Origin: UBA6136 sp046305255
GTDB taxonomy: Bacteria > Pseudomonadota > Gammaproteobacteria > Methylococcales > Methylococcaceae
Length of the DNA: 22,099 nucleotides
Reading direction: 5' to 3'
Assembly (NCBI GenBank): GCA_046305255.1
Contig: JBKCCF010000053.1
Coordinates: 1-22,099, forward strand
A model generated the notes under the pieces. It was not told where the DNA came from. It made no database searches and saw nothing but the letters and a program-made list of their open reading frames with translations. The position numbers and the translations under genes are program-made. Shown one piece after another: positions 1 to 8,370 of the stretch. Position 1 is the first letter of the stretch; each line of letters begins with the position of its first letter.

Positions 1-975
1 CTGGGCCAGTGGGACAGCCTGCTGCTGAACTTCCTGCTCAAGATCGTCCAAACCTGCCAGGCCAGTGGCATCAAGGTGGATCAAGACGCGCTCCCCACCG
101 GAGTGCGGGGCATGTTGCGACTGGCGCTGGCCGTGCCAGAACGGGTGGATCTTGCCCGACCGCTTCAGAGCAGAGGCTTTCTCGACAGTGTCGGCCGCAG
201 CACTCTTAACGGCCTGCGAGACTTCCAGCAACTGGCTGATTTCGTAGGTTCTTTTTGCATGGCATTACTGCGCCTGATGAGCGGACGAGCCCAGTTCAGG
301 GCTGGCGACCTTTGGTTGCTAGTGCAGAAGTGCGGGCCGGATGCGCTACCCATCATCAGCCTCATCAGCCTGCTAGTCGGGATGATTCTCGCCTTTGTCG
401 GGGCCGTGCAACTCAAACTGTTCGGCGCGCAAATTTTCATCGCCGACCTGGTCGGACTCGGCATGGCCCGCGAAATGGGCGCGATGATGACGGCCATTCT
501 GATGGCGGGCCGGACCGGGGCCGCATTTGCCGCAGAACTGGGTTCAATGACGGTCAATGACGAAATTGACGCCCTTAATACCTCCGGCTTTTCACCCATG
601 GCATTTTTGGTTCTGCCCCGTATCATTGCCCTGGTATTGACCACGCCCCTGCTCTGCATCTACGCCGACATCGTGGGCATGTTCGGTGGTGCGCTGGTAG
701 CGGCTGGCCTGTTCGACATTTCCTTTTCAGAATTCCTGATCCAGATACAGAACCGGCTGCGGCTGATCGATTTCGAAGTCGGCATCGGCAAGAGCATTGT
801 TTTCGGCCTGCTGGTTGCTCTTGCAGGCTGCATGCGCGGCCTGCAATGCAGTCGCAGCGCGACGGCGGTGGGCGTCGCCACCACCTCGGCAGTAGTGACC
901 GGAATTGTCTACATCGTCGTATCCGACGCTGTCATGACCCTGCTGGTGACTGCGCTCAATGTTTTCAAACGCTAG
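1..975 (+). CDS. MlaE-family ABC transporter permease with N-terminal STAS-like segment (5' end cut off)
   Basis: The reading frame is open from base 1, so the start lies outside the window; 324 residues are visible. The first ~75 residues are soluble and fit the end of a STAS-like domain, which in some MCE transporters is fused to the permease instead of being a separate MlaB. The rest is a MlaE/YrbE permease with several hydrophobic segments. It contains the family's conserved segment around AREMGAMMTAILMAGRTGAA followed by FAAELGSMTVNDEIDAL, which contacts the ATPase. Family knowledge: these inner-membrane permeases move phospholipids or related lipids between inner and outer membrane. The ATPase gene begins 6 bases after the stop and the MCE protein follows, so the three form one transporter. 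The gene order E-F-D and the fusion suggest a Mla paralogue rather than the classical mlaFEDCB operon. Family assignment is secure; the substrate is inferred. Confidence 0.9.
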   Translation: MGQWDSLLLNFLLKIVQTCQASGIKVDQDALPTGVRGMLRLALAVPERVDLARPLQSRGFLDSVGRSTLNGLRDFQQLADFVGSFCMALLRLMSGRAQFRAGDLWLLVQKCGPDALPIISLISLLVGMILAFVGAVQLKLFGAQIFIADLVGLGMAREMGAMMTAILMAGRTGAAFAAELGSMTVNDEIDALNTSGFSPMAFLVLPRIIALVLTTPLLCIYADIVGMFGGALVAAGLFDISFSEFLIQIQNRLRLIDFEVGIGKSIVFGLLVALAGCMRGLQCSRSATAVGVATTSAVVTGIVYIVVSDAVMTLLVTALNVFKR

Positions 976-981
976 TTCCCC

Positions 982-1818
982 GTGAGCAACCCACTCAAGG
1001 CTGCCGGAAAACAAGATCACCATGTCAAAGTCAGCGGCCTGACGATGGCTTATGGCGACTTCATCGTTCAGCGTGATCTCGATTTTGTCGTGCCAAGGGG
1101 AGAGATTTTCATCGTCATGGGCGGCAGCGGCTGCGGCAAGAGTACCCTGCTACGGCATATGATCGGCCTTAAACCGCCGGCGGCGGGCCAGGTTTATTTT
1201 GATGGCGACAACCTCTGGCAAGCCGATCACGAGACTCGTAGCAGGATGCTGCGCCAGATGGGGATTCTCTACCAGAGCGGCGCGTTGTGGAGTGCCATGA
1301 CCCTAGCAGAGAACATAGCCCTGCCGCTGAGTGCTCACACCGGCCTCAGCAAACAGGACATCGCCGAGATCAGCTCGCTGAAACTGGCGCTGGTAGGTCT
1401 GTCGGGTTTCGAGCATTTCTACCCGGCAGAAATCAGTGGCGGTATGCAGAAACGAGCCGCGCTGGCCCGGGCAATGGCGCTGGACCCGGAAATCCTGTTT
1501 TTTGACGAGCCCTCGGCAGGGCTCGACCCGGTCAGCGCCCATCGCCTGGATGAACTGATCCTGCACCTGCGTGACAGTCTTGGCACTACCGTAGTGATTG
1601 TCACCCACGACCTCGCCAGCATTCTCGACATCGGCACTGACTCGATTTTTCTCGACACCGACACCAAAACCATCATCGCCCGTGGCAATCCGCGTGAACT
1701 GCTGCAACATACCGATCAAGCCAATGTCCGTAACTTCCTGCTACGCGGCGTATCGGAGTTGCACCCCGCAGAGCCTGATGCCCCCGACGGCCGCCCAAAC
1801 CGCCACCGAACGCTATGA
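982..1818 (+). CDS. MlaF-like ABC transporter ATP-binding protein
   Basis: A 278-residue ATPase starting at GTG 982, six bases after the permease stop. Walker A is GGSGCGKST (residues 47-55), the ABC signature is ISGGMQKRAALARAMA (from residue 151), and Walker B is ILFFDEP (171-177) followed by SAGLDP. An Asp-less H-loop region with VTHDLAS follows. The SGGMQKR signature is typical of MlaF/Ttg2A-type ATPases, which power lipid transport through MCE systems. The stop codon overlaps the next gene's start as ATGA, so translation is probably coupled. It acts at the cytoplasmic face of the inner membrane with the upstream permease. The start could be a few codons later, but no ATG occurs before the conserved region. 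Family confidence is high. Confidence 0.93.
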   Translation: MSNPLKAAGKQDHHVKVSGLTMAYGDFIVQRDLDFVVPRGEIFIVMGGSGCGKSTLLRHMIGLKPPAAGQVYFDGDNLWQADHETRSRMLRQMGILYQSGALWSAMTLAENIALPLSAHTGLSKQDIAEISSLKLALVGLSGFEHFYPAEISGGMQKRAALARAMALDPEILFFDEPSAGLDPVSAHRLDELILHLRDSLGTTVVIVTHDLASILDIGTDSIFLDTDTKTIIARGNPRELLQHTDQANVRNFLLRGVSELHPAEPDAPDGRPNRHRTL

Positions 1819-2813
1819 ACACACCCGCTGACACCCGTTTGATAGGCCTCTTTGTGATCGGTGCCCTGGCGCTGGCGGTTACACTCACCCTGGTTTTCAG
1901 TGGCGGCTACCTGAGCAATGAACATAAGTACGTGGCCTATTTTGAAGGCTCGGTCAATGGCCTGAACGTGGGTGCAATGGTCAAACTCAAGGGCGTGACC
2001 ATAGGCCGGGTCAGTGATGTACTGGTGCAGTACGACATGGAAGAAAACCGGGTACTGACGCCGGTCGTCACCGAGATTGACCTGGACAAAGTCATGAAAA
2101 CCTTTGGTAGCGGTTCCTCCAGACATCAGCATCCGAGTCTGCAGGAACTGATTGATCGTGGTCTGCGCGCCCGCCTGTCGCTGCAGAGCCTGGTCACCAG
2201 TCAACTCTATGTCGACATCAACTTTCTGCCGGATCGGCCGGGACATTTTGTAGGCGGCAAATATCTGGACCTGCCGGAAATTCCGACCGTCGCGTCCAGC
2301 AAGGACGAGATCGAAAAAACCCTCCAGCAACTCGCCACAGACGTCCGGGACATGCCGATCAAACAGACGGTAGAGGCGACGCTGAAGACCATCCAGCACG
2401 TGGAGCATCTGCTGGCCAAGCCCGAGACCGACGCCACTATCAACAACCTCAACCAAACGCTTGCCGATCTCAGCCACCTCATCCGTCACCTTGATACAAA
2501 GATAGACAACCTCAGCGGCGATCTTGATGGCACCGCGCGACAGGCACAGACCTTAATAAAAATCCTGAACGCGCGCCTGCCCGGCCTGCTGAATGCTGCC
2601 GAACAGTCCCTGTCAGCAGCAACAACCAGCTTCAACAGCGCCAAAGGCACATTAAACGCCGTCGAAAGCCTGGTCGAGCCGGATGCGGCACTCAACACTG
2701 CCCTGCACGATATCTCAGACGCCGCGCGCGGCATCAGGACCCTGGCCGATACGCTGGACCGCCATCCGGACATGTTGCTCTATGGCAGAAAAAAACCCGA
2801 ACAAGCACCCTGA
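1815..2813 (+). CDS. MCE/MlaD-domain lipid transport protein
   Basis: A 332-residue protein whose ATG overlaps the ATPase stop (ATGA). Residues ~9-30 form a single N-terminal membrane anchor. The MCE domain follows from about residue 37, with FEGSVNGLNVGAMVKLKGV and TIGRVSDV as recognisable core. After the MCE domain there is a long, mostly helical, Ala/Leu/Thr-rich region to about residue 315. MCE proteins form hexameric rings in the periplasm that carry lipids to or from the permease; the long helical tail resembles PqiB/YebT-like or Pseudomonas-type MCE proteins more than short E. coli MlaD (183 aa). No MlaC, MlaB or PqiC-like gene follows; kdsD comes 142 bases later. The family is clear; the exact transport direction and lipid are not. 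Confidence 0.92.
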   Translation: MNTPADTRLIGLFVIGALALAVTLTLVFSGGYLSNEHKYVAYFEGSVNGLNVGAMVKLKGVTIGRVSDVLVQYDMEENRVLTPVVTEIDLDKVMKTFGSGSSRHQHPSLQELIDRGLRARLSLQSLVTSQLYVDINFLPDRPGHFVGGKYLDLPEIPTVASSKDEIEKTLQQLATDVRDMPIKQTVEATLKTIQHVEHLLAKPETDATINNLNQTLADLSHLIRHLDTKIDNLSGDLDGTARQAQTLIKILNARLPGLLNAAEQSLSAATTSFNSAKGTLNAVESLVEPDAALNTALHDISDAARGIRTLADTLDRHPDMLLYGRKKPEQAP

Positions 2814-2855
2814 TCGGACCCATCGCCTGCGCCATTCACTCGTGGAGACACGCAC

Positions 2856-2942
2856 ATGAGTCGCCACTGGCCTGCTGCCGTTCTGGACCGTTGCACCGAG
2901 AGTCGGCAGACCCCGAATCGTGGCATAATATGGCGCAATTAA
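2856..2942 (+). other. Small ORF (28 aa) after the MCE gene, possible remnant of an auxiliary lipoprotein gene
   Basis: Starts at ATG 2856 with GGAG about 9 bases upstream and ends at TAA 2940-2942. The product begins MSRHWPAAVL, reminiscent of the first residues of a signal peptide, but then turns polar (DRCTESRQTPNRG) and stops. In many E-F-D type MCE operons a PqiC-like lipoprotein gene sits exactly here, so this may be the stump of one. That is inference from position and a few residues; it may equally be a chance ORF. Confidence 0.2.
2924..2929 (+). promoter_or_regulatory. Possible -10 element upstream of kdsD
   Basis: CATAAT matches five of six positions of the sigma-70 -10 consensus, 26 bases before the kdsD ATG. 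There is no good -35 at 16-18 bases, so this is a weak call. It would give the Kdo/Lpt genes a start separate from the MCE genes. Confidence 0.25.
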
Positions 2943-2955
2943 TGCTAGACCCGCC

Positions 2956-3966
2956 ATGACCATACGCCTCGTAAACCCTCGCTCAACGCCGACGTTAGAC
3001 ACCACCGCGCTATGCCTGTCGGGTCGCCGGGTGATTGCTACCGAGGCCGATGCGGTTTCCGCGCTGAACGATCGGATAGACGACCGCTTTGCGGCAGCCT
3101 GCCAGATCATTCTGGCCTGTCAGGGTCGCATTGTGGTTACCGGCATGGGCAAATCGGGGCACATTGGCGGCAAAATCGCCGCGACTCTCGCCAGCACCGG
3201 TACACCCTCCTTCTTCGTCCATCCCGGCGAAGCCGGTCACGGTGATCTGGGCATGATAACGGCGGACGATGTGGTGCTGGCGCTTTCAAACTCTGGCGAC
3301 TCGGCCGAAATCCTCACGATCATGCCTATCCTCAAACGGGTGGGGATTCCCCTGATCCTCCTGACCGGCAACACCGAATCAGCGCTGGCACGGCAGGCTG
3401 ATGTTGCCCTCGACTGTGGGGTGGCGCAGGAGGCCTGCCCTCTGGGCCTCGCACCCACTTCCAGCACCACGGCAGCGCTGGCCATGGGAGATGCCCTGGC
3501 CGTTGCTTTGCTTGAAGCACGGGGTTTCAGCCGGGAGGATTTTGCCTTTTCTCACCCCAGCGGTAGCCTGGGTCGACGACTGCTGATACGGGTCAGAGAC
3601 ATCATGCATGACGACGACCAGGTTCCCGCCGTCAGCGAAAGTGCTTTAGTACTCGACGCGGTACTGGAAATTACCGCTCGCAAACTCGGCATGACCGCTG
3701 TGATTGACGCCGACCGCAAGGTCCTTGGCATCTTCACGGACGGTGACCTCCGGCGTCTTCTGGAAAGCACCCATGACATTCGCGCCATTCCCATTCACCG
3801 CGTGATGACCCGCGATTGCACCACCGTAGGCCCGGACATGCTTGCAGCTGAAACAGTCCGCATTATGGAAGAAAAACGCATCAACGCCCTGCTGGTCACC
3901 AATGCCGAAGGCCAGCTTCTGGGTGCCCTGAACATGCACGATCTACTGGCCGCGGGGGTGGTATGA
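2956..3966 (+). CDS. kdsD: D-arabinose 5-phosphate isomerase
   Basis: 336 residues, matching the usual ~325-330. It converts D-ribulose 5-phosphate to D-arabinose 5-phosphate, the first step toward Kdo, the inner-core sugar of LPS. The N-terminal SIS domain contains GMGKSGHIGGKIAATLASTG (residues 63-82), including Lys66, and HPGEAGHGDLGM. The segment GLAPTSSTTAALAMGDALA is also typical of KpsF/KdsD/GutQ. Two CBS domains follow from about residue 210 (VRDIMHDDDQVP) and 278 (HRVMTRDCTTV). Its stop overlaps the kdsC start as ATGA, and the next gene catalyses a later step of the same pathway, which favours KdsD over GutQ. Start ATG 2956 lacks an obvious Shine-Dalgarno sequence. Confidence 0.95.
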   Translation: MTIRLVNPRSTPTLDTTALCLSGRRVIATEADAVSALNDRIDDRFAAACQIILACQGRIVVTGMGKSGHIGGKIAATLASTGTPSFFVHPGEAGHGDLGMITADDVVLALSNSGDSAEILTIMPILKRVGIPLILLTGNTESALARQADVALDCGVAQEACPLGLAPTSSTTAALAMGDALAVALLEARGFSREDFAFSHPSGSLGRRLLIRVRDIMHDDDQVPAVSESALVLDAVLEITARKLGMTAVIDADRKVLGIFTDGDLRRLLESTHDIRAIPIHRVMTRDCTTVGPDMLAAETVRIMEEKRINALLVTNAEGQLLGALNMHDLLAAGVV

Positions 3967-4502
3967 CCCTCATGACAGTCTCTGGAGATGTTCTGGCCCG
4001 GGCAGCGCAGGTCAGATTGCTGATTCTGGACGTCGATGGTGTGCTCACCGACGGCAAGCTGTACTTCACCCCTGATGGTCAGGAATTCAAAGGCTTTCAC
4101 GCCCGTGATGGCCATGGTCTCAAACTGCTGCAACGCAGCGGCGTGGAAACCGCCGTGATCTCAGGACGTTCCTCGCCCGCCGTGGCCCTGCGGATGAGCA
4201 GCCTGGGGGTCAGTCATGTGTTCCAGGGATGTGAAAACAAGCTGGAGCCCTACCAGATTTTACTCAACCGCCTGAATCTCCTACCGGAGCAAACGGCATT
4301 CGTTGGCGACGATATTCTCGACTTGCCGCTGATGCGACGGGCGGGACTGGCCGTTGCGGTGGCGGATGCCCACTTCAGCTTGCATGCCAGCGCCCACTGG
4401 ATGACTGCCGTGGCAGGTGGCCTCGGCGCAGTTCGGGAGGTTTGTGACCTGATCATGCAGGCCCAGAAAACATGGCAGGGTGTGCTTGAAAGCTATTATT
4501 GA
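3963..4502 (+). CDS. kdsC: 3-deoxy-D-manno-octulosonate 8-phosphate phosphatase
   Basis: 179 residues, a HAD-superfamily phosphatase that removes phosphate from Kdo 8-phosphate. The nucleophile motif LDVDGVLTDG has Asp23 and Asp25, with the Leu-Thr-Asp-Gly ending typical of KdsC. Later motifs include FKGFHARDGHG, VISGRSS (motif II Ser) and FVGDDILDLPLM (motif IV). It lacks a large cap domain, as expected for this tetrameric family. Its ATG overlaps the kdsD stop, and lptC starts inside its last 23 bases. Assignment by motif and neighbours is firm. Confidence 0.96.
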   Translation: MTLMTVSGDVLARAAQVRLLILDVDGVLTDGKLYFTPDGQEFKGFHARDGHGLKLLQRSGVETAVISGRSSPAVALRMSSLGVSHVFQGCENKLEPYQILLNRLNLLPEQTAFVGDDILDLPLMRRAGLAVAVADAHFSLHASAHWMTAVAGGLGAVREVCDLIMQAQKTWQGVLESYY

Positions 4503-5079
4503 ACTCCTGAGCCGACTCAGCGGGCTTGCCCGCTACCTTGTGCTGGTGGCGCTGGCAGGAGGGTCCTGGTGGGCTGCCGAGTATTTCTCGCCGCCACCGG
4601 AGAGCACCCGGCGGCCACCGGCCGGCAAGGTGGATTATTATTCCAAGGGGCTGGAGCGCATGGTCATGGATATCAATGGTAAGCCCAAGGAGCTGCTCGT
4701 CGTGGAGGAACTGGTCCATTACGAGGGTGACAACCACTCCGACCTGACCCGACCGGTGATGACACTGTTTGTCGAAAAGGGCCCGCCATGGATTATTGAG
4801 GGTGAAATTGCGACGGTTCCGGGCGATGAGGATCTGGTGCTACTGCATGGCAATGTGCTGGTTACGCGCGAGGCCAATGAACAAGGGAGAACCATGAGAA
4901 TTGAGACCACCAATGCGCGCGTTCAGCCCGAACGTAAATACGCCGAAACCGACGAAGACATCGTCGTGACCAGCCCTCCGGACACCATGACCGGCACCGG
5001 TGCCACGGTCACTTTCGGGGATGATCTTCACTACACTGTCCGAGCGAATGCGCGCAGAAGGCATGACGTACAGAACTAA
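4480..5079 (+). CDS. lptC: LPS export system protein LptC
   Basis: 199 residues with a GTG start at 4480 inside the end of kdsC; a TTG at 4486 is an alternative. One membrane segment lies at about residues 14-36, then a periplasmic beta-jellyroll region. Recognisable stretches are YYSKGLERMVMDINGKPKE and TDEDIVVTSPPDTMTGTGA, which fit the LptC fold. LptC accepts LPS from LptB2FG and passes it to LptA in the trans-envelope bridge. The overlap with kdsC and the following lptA, lptB give strong context support. It is close to the E. coli protein in length (191 aa). Confidence 0.92.
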   Translation: MCLKAIIELLSRLSGLARYLVLVALAGGSWWAAEYFSPPPESTRRPPAGKVDYYSKGLERMVMDINGKPKELLVVEELVHYEGDNHSDLTRPVMTLFVEKGPPWIIEGEIATVPGDEDLVLLHGNVLVTREANEQGRTMRIETTNARVQPERKYAETDEDIVVTSPPDTMTGTGATVTFGDDLHYTVRANARRRHDVQN

Positions 5080-5617
5080 TAAAAAAACGATACAAAGCCG
5101 AGGTCTGTCTGCCTTGATGGGATTATTGTCGGTCGTGGCGACACCACCGGCATGGGCACTCACCTCCGACTCCCAACAGCCCATGTACGTCGAATCCGAC
5201 TCGCTCGAATACGACGAAAACAAGGGGCAGACCCTCTATATCGGCAATGTACGGGCCACTCAGGGCAGTCTGGTGATCACTGGCGACAAGATGATCATCA
5301 ATCAGGAACCTGACAAGGCCGACCAGATGACCGTATTCGGTAAACCTGCCACCCTCAAACAGACACCCGATGGCGGCAAACCGGACAACCACGGCATCGG
5401 TAACCGGGCCGACTATTTCCCCGAATCAGGCATCCTGATTCTCAATGACCACGCCATGACCTGGGAAGGGCCGGATCCCAAACTCAGCGAACACACGGTC
5501 AAAAGCGATCACATCGAATATGACACCAAGAATGCCATCTACAAGGCGGGTTCGACCAAGTCCAGCAGCCGTCGGGTTCATGTCACGATCCTGCCCAAAT
5601 CAGCCCGTGAGGAATGA
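5063..5617 (+). CDS. lptA: LPS export periplasmic protein LptA
   Basis: 184 residues from ATG 5063. This start gives a normal signal peptide (Lys/Arg-containing N-terminus, hydrophobic LSALMGLLSVVATPPAWA, cleavage likely after AWA near residue 32). An in-frame ATG at 5048 is possible; starts further upstream would add charged residues before the signal. The mature part has the OstA/LptA beta-strand pattern: MYVESDSLEYDENKGQTLYI, then VRATQGSLVITGDKMII, and later RADYFPESGILILNDHA. LptA forms the periplasmic LPS bridge. The start lies inside the end of lptC and the stop is 3 bases before the lptB GTG. Confidence 0.93.
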   Translation: MTYRTNKKTIQSRGLSALMGLLSVVATPPAWALTSDSQQPMYVESDSLEYDENKGQTLYIGNVRATQGSLVITGDKMIINQEPDKADQMTVFGKPATLKQTPDGGKPDNHGIGNRADYFPESGILILNDHAMTWEGPDPKLSEHTVKSDHIEYDTKNAIYKAGSTKSSSRRVHVTILPKSAREE

Positions 5618-5620
5618 ATC

Positions 5621-6346
5621 GTGACCACCCTGACCACTCACAACATCATCAAGCGCTATCACAAGCGCAATGTCGTGGACGGGGTCTCCGTCGAAATCAG
5701 GACGGGTGAAATCGTTGGCCTGCTTGGCCCTAATGGTGCGGGCAAAACGACCAGTTTCTACATGATCGTTGGTCTGGTCAGCCCCGATCAGGGCGAAATC
5801 CATATGGATGATCGTGACATCACCTTCATGCCCATGCACGAACGGGCCCGATTGGGCATAGGCTACCTGCCCCAGGAGCCGTCAATTTTCCGCAAGCTGA
5901 CGGTCGCTGAAAATCTGATGGCGGTACTCGAACTGCGCAAGGAACTCACGTACGGTCAACGCGAACTGATTATTGAGGAGTTGCTTGAAGAATTCAGTGT
6001 CGGCCACCTCCGCAACCAGCCCGCCATGGGCCTGTCGGGCGGTGAACGGCGCCGGGTTGAGATTGCCCGGGCCCTGGCCTGCGAACCCCGCTTCATGCTG
6101 CTGGATGAACCCTTCGCCGGGGTCGATCCGATCTCGATTATCGACATCCAGAAAATCATTCTGCACCTGAGGGCACGCGGCATCGGCATACTCATCACCG
6201 AGCATAACGTGAGGGAAACGCTCGGCACCTGCGACCGCGCCTACATTCTGGCCGGGGGGCGGGTCATAGCCTCAGGCAGTGCAGACGAAATCGTGCGGAA
6301 TGCTGAAGTACGGCAGGTCTACCTCGGCGAAAACTTCTCGATGTAA
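5621..6346 (+). CDS. lptB: LPS export ABC transporter ATP-binding protein LptB
   Basis: 241 residues, the expected size. Walker A is GPNGAGKTT (36-44), the signature is LSGGERRR (138-145), Walker B is FMLLDEP with Glu163, and the H-loop is in ITEHNVRE. PFAGVDPISI is characteristic of LptB. The GTG start is preceded by GAGG at 8 bases. LptB powers extraction of LPS from the inner membrane by LptFG, which are encoded outside this window. It closes the kdsD-kdsC-lptCAB run, and rpoN follows after 82 bases, as in many proteobacteria. Confidence 0.97.
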   Translation: MTTLTTHNIIKRYHKRNVVDGVSVEIRTGEIVGLLGPNGAGKTTSFYMIVGLVSPDQGEIHMDDRDITFMPMHERARLGIGYLPQEPSIFRKLTVAENLMAVLELRKELTYGQRELIIEELLEEFSVGHLRNQPAMGLSGGERRRVEIARALACEPRFMLLDEPFAGVDPISIIDIQKIILHLRARGIGILITEHNVRETLGTCDRAYILAGGRVIASGSADEIVRNAEVRQVYLGENFSM

Positions 6347-6428
6347 CCTGTTTTATGGGGTGGGCTATACTTGAACCCAGACTTTTGGACAGCGCGGGCT
6401 ACTGCGGCCGGTAATGGAATAAGACTCA

Positions 6429-7910
6429 ATGACACAATCTCTGCAACTCCGCCTTGGCCAGCAACTGGCCATGACGCCTCAGCTCCAGCAGGCCATCAAA
6501 CTGCTGCAACTGTCGAGCCTGGACTTGCAACAGGAAATCCAGCAGGCACTGGATTCCAACATGATGCTGGAAGTTTCCGACGATGATGGCACGGCGCTAC
6601 CGGTGTCGCCGGGCGAAAATCTCAGTGAAGCTCCAGTCAACCAGCCTGAACCCGAATACCGCGAACTCACTGACATGGATGCTTCCGCCGATATCCCTCA
6701 GGAGCTGGCGTTGGATGCCTCCTGGGAGGAGTTCTATGACAGTCTCCCAACCCTGGGGCCAAGCGGGGGTTCGAGTGGCGATAGCGATGGCGATGACTTT
6801 ATGGTTCAGCGCAGTGCCGCCCAGACGTTGCATGACTCACTGGTCTGGCAGATGGAGCTGACCAACTTCAGCGACCGCGACTATGCCATCGCCACCACCA
6901 TCATCGACAGCATCGACGATGACGGCTATCTGATGATCTCGCTGGACGACATCCACCTGGGACTTGCATCGCAAATGCAGTCATTGGAGGCGGACGAGGT
7001 GAGGGCCGTGCTGCATCGCATCCAGAACTTCGATCCCCCGGGCGTCGGTGCCACAGACTTGGCCGACTGTCTCGGTATTCAACTCCGCCAGCTGCCGGAG
7101 GGAACACGCTGGAAAGAGGAAGCACTGGCTCTGGTCAGCCAGCACCTTGACCTGCTGGCCAGGAAAGATCTGGCAAAGCTGAAACGCAGCATGGAACTGG
7201 AGGATGAGGCGCTGACAGCGATTGTCGGGCTGATCCGCGGACTGGAACCCAAGCCGGGCAGCAAAATAGCCTCTAGCGAGGCCCAGTACATCACACCCGA
7301 TGTCTATGTTGTTCGTCAGGGAGAGCGCTGGACCGTAGCGCTCAATCCAGAGATTGCGCCCAGACTACGGGTGAATCCGCTTTATTCCGGCATGGTCAAG
7401 CGGGCCGATTCCAGCACGGATAACACCACCATGAGAAACCATCTGCAGGAGGCTCGCTGGTTCATCAAAAGCCTGCACAGTCGCAACGAAACGCTCCTGA
7501 AGGTCGCCAAAAGCATCATTGAGCGTCAGCAAGCTTTTCTAAACGAGGGCGAAACCGGGATGAAACCGATGGTACTGCGGGACATTGCCGAAGAAGTAGG
7601 CATGCATGAATCGACCATTTCGCGGGTGACCACACAGAAATACATTCATACGCCGAACGGCATCTTCGAATTCAAATACTTTTTCTCCAGCCACGTCTCC
7701 ACCAAGGGTGGGGGCGAATGTTCAGCCACTGCCATCAAGGCCTACCTGAAGGAAATCATCAGTAGCGAAGACCCGCGCAAGCCACTCAGCGATGACACCA
7801 TCGCCAAACAACTGCAAGGCCGGGGTATCAATGTGGCCCGCAGAACCATCGCCAAATACCGGGAGGCCATGTCGATAGCGCCCTCCAGCGAGCGAAAACA
7901 GATTTTTTAA
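6429..7910 (+). CDS. rpoN: RNA polymerase sigma-54 factor
   Basis: 493 residues, full length for the family. Region I is Gln/Leu-rich at residues 1-50 (MTQSLQLRLGQQLAMTPQL onward). Region II is acidic at roughly 51-120 (many Asp/Glu/Ser/Gly). The core-binding region follows, and the DNA-binding part holds a helix-turn-helix near residue 385 (DIAEEVGMHESTISRVT). The RpoN box is ARRTIAKYRE at 470-479, which recognises the -24 element. All signature parts are present, so it should be active with AAA+ enhancer-binding proteins. The 82-bp upstream gap has a -10-like TATACT at 6366-6371 but no clear -35. Confidence 0.98.
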   Translation: MTQSLQLRLGQQLAMTPQLQQAIKLLQLSSLDLQQEIQQALDSNMMLEVSDDDGTALPVSPGENLSEAPVNQPEPEYRELTDMDASADIPQELALDASWEEFYDSLPTLGPSGGSSGDSDGDDFMVQRSAAQTLHDSLVWQMELTNFSDRDYAIATTIIDSIDDDGYLMISLDDIHLGLASQMQSLEADEVRAVLHRIQNFDPPGVGATDLADCLGIQLRQLPEGTRWKEEALALVSQHLDLLARKDLAKLKRSMELEDEALTAIVGLIRGLEPKPGSKIASSEAQYITPDVYVVRQGERWTVALNPEIAPRLRVNPLYSGMVKRADSSTDNTTMRNHLQEARWFIKSLHSRNETLLKVAKSIIERQQAFLNEGETGMKPMVLRDIAEEVGMHESTISRVTTQKYIHTPNGIFEFKYFFSSHVSTKGGGECSATAIKAYLKEIISSEDPRKPLSDDTIAKQLQGRGINVARRTIAKYREAMSIAPSSERKQIF

Positions 7911-7937
7911 TAACCATAACAACGGGGTATCCATACC

Positions 7938-8225
7938 ATGCAACTTACCATCACAGGCCATCAGATTGACGTCACTGAAGCGATGAGGAACCACGTCAAC
8001 GACAAATTCGCCAGACTGACGCGGCACTTTGATCAGGTGATGGACGTTCATGTCGTCCTGGAGGTCGAAAAACTGGTCCAGAAAGCTGAAGCCACCGTTC
8101 ATATCAACGGTGCTAACCTGTTCGCGGCAGACACCCAGTCCGATATGTACGCAGCCATTGACGGTCTGGTTGACAAGCTGGATCGTCAGATCATCAAGCA
8201 CAAGGAAAAACACCTCGGCCACTAG
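7938..8225 (+). CDS. hpf: Short-form ribosome hibernation promoting factor
   Basis: 95 residues, the short HPF type. The N-terminus MQLTITGHQIDVTEAMRNHV and the following KFARLTRHFDQ and DMYAAIDGLVDKLDRQIIKH are classic S30AE-domain features. It binds the 30S subunit in stationary phase and promotes 100S dimers. It lies 27 bases after rpoN, its usual place. The stop codon TAG (8223-8225) is inside the CTAGAG direct repeat that borders a small inserted element, so the insertion left the protein intact. Normally ptsN comes next; here it does not. Confidence 0.95.
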   Translation: MQLTITGHQIDVTEAMRNHVNDKFARLTRHFDQVMDVHVVLEVEKLVQKAEATVHINGANLFAADTQSDMYAAIDGLVDKLDRQIIKHKEKHLGH

Positions 8226-8227
8226 AG

Positions 8228-8325
8228 TGGCACCTCGAAAAACCCATCTGTTCACCCAAATAATGAGTCTAATGCACTGATTTATAATGCGTCGATTTCA
8301 CAATTTTGAGGTTTTTCGAGGTGCC
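8228..8325. mobile_element. 98-bp MITE-like element between hpf and rapZ
   Basis: The left end GGCACCTCGAAAAACC (8229-8244) and the right end GGTTTTTCGAGGTGCC (8310-8325) are perfect 16-bp inverted repeats. The same six bases, CTAGAG, lie directly outside both ends (8222-8227 and 8326-8331), as expected for a target-site duplication; the true duplication may be the CTAG core. The 65-bp interior is AT-rich and has no ORF. Size, perfect ends and flanking duplication fit a non-autonomous element moved by a transposase encoded elsewhere. The family is not identified. Transcribed, the ends would pair into a long hairpin between hpf and rapZ. Confidence 0.8.
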
Positions 8326-8370
8326 CTAGAGAGAGCCCTCAGGATCCGGTACCCGGTCGGGGATTAGCCA

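Noticed and set aside
1716..2489. 257-codon open frame antisense to the MCE gene
   Set aside because: It spans two genuine overlapping genes on the plus strand and its product shows no coherent fold or motif.
8283..8288. Perfect TATAAT inside the MITE as a rapZ promoter
   Set aside because: No acceptable -35 at 16-18 bases and no extended -10; AT-rich interiors often give such matches.
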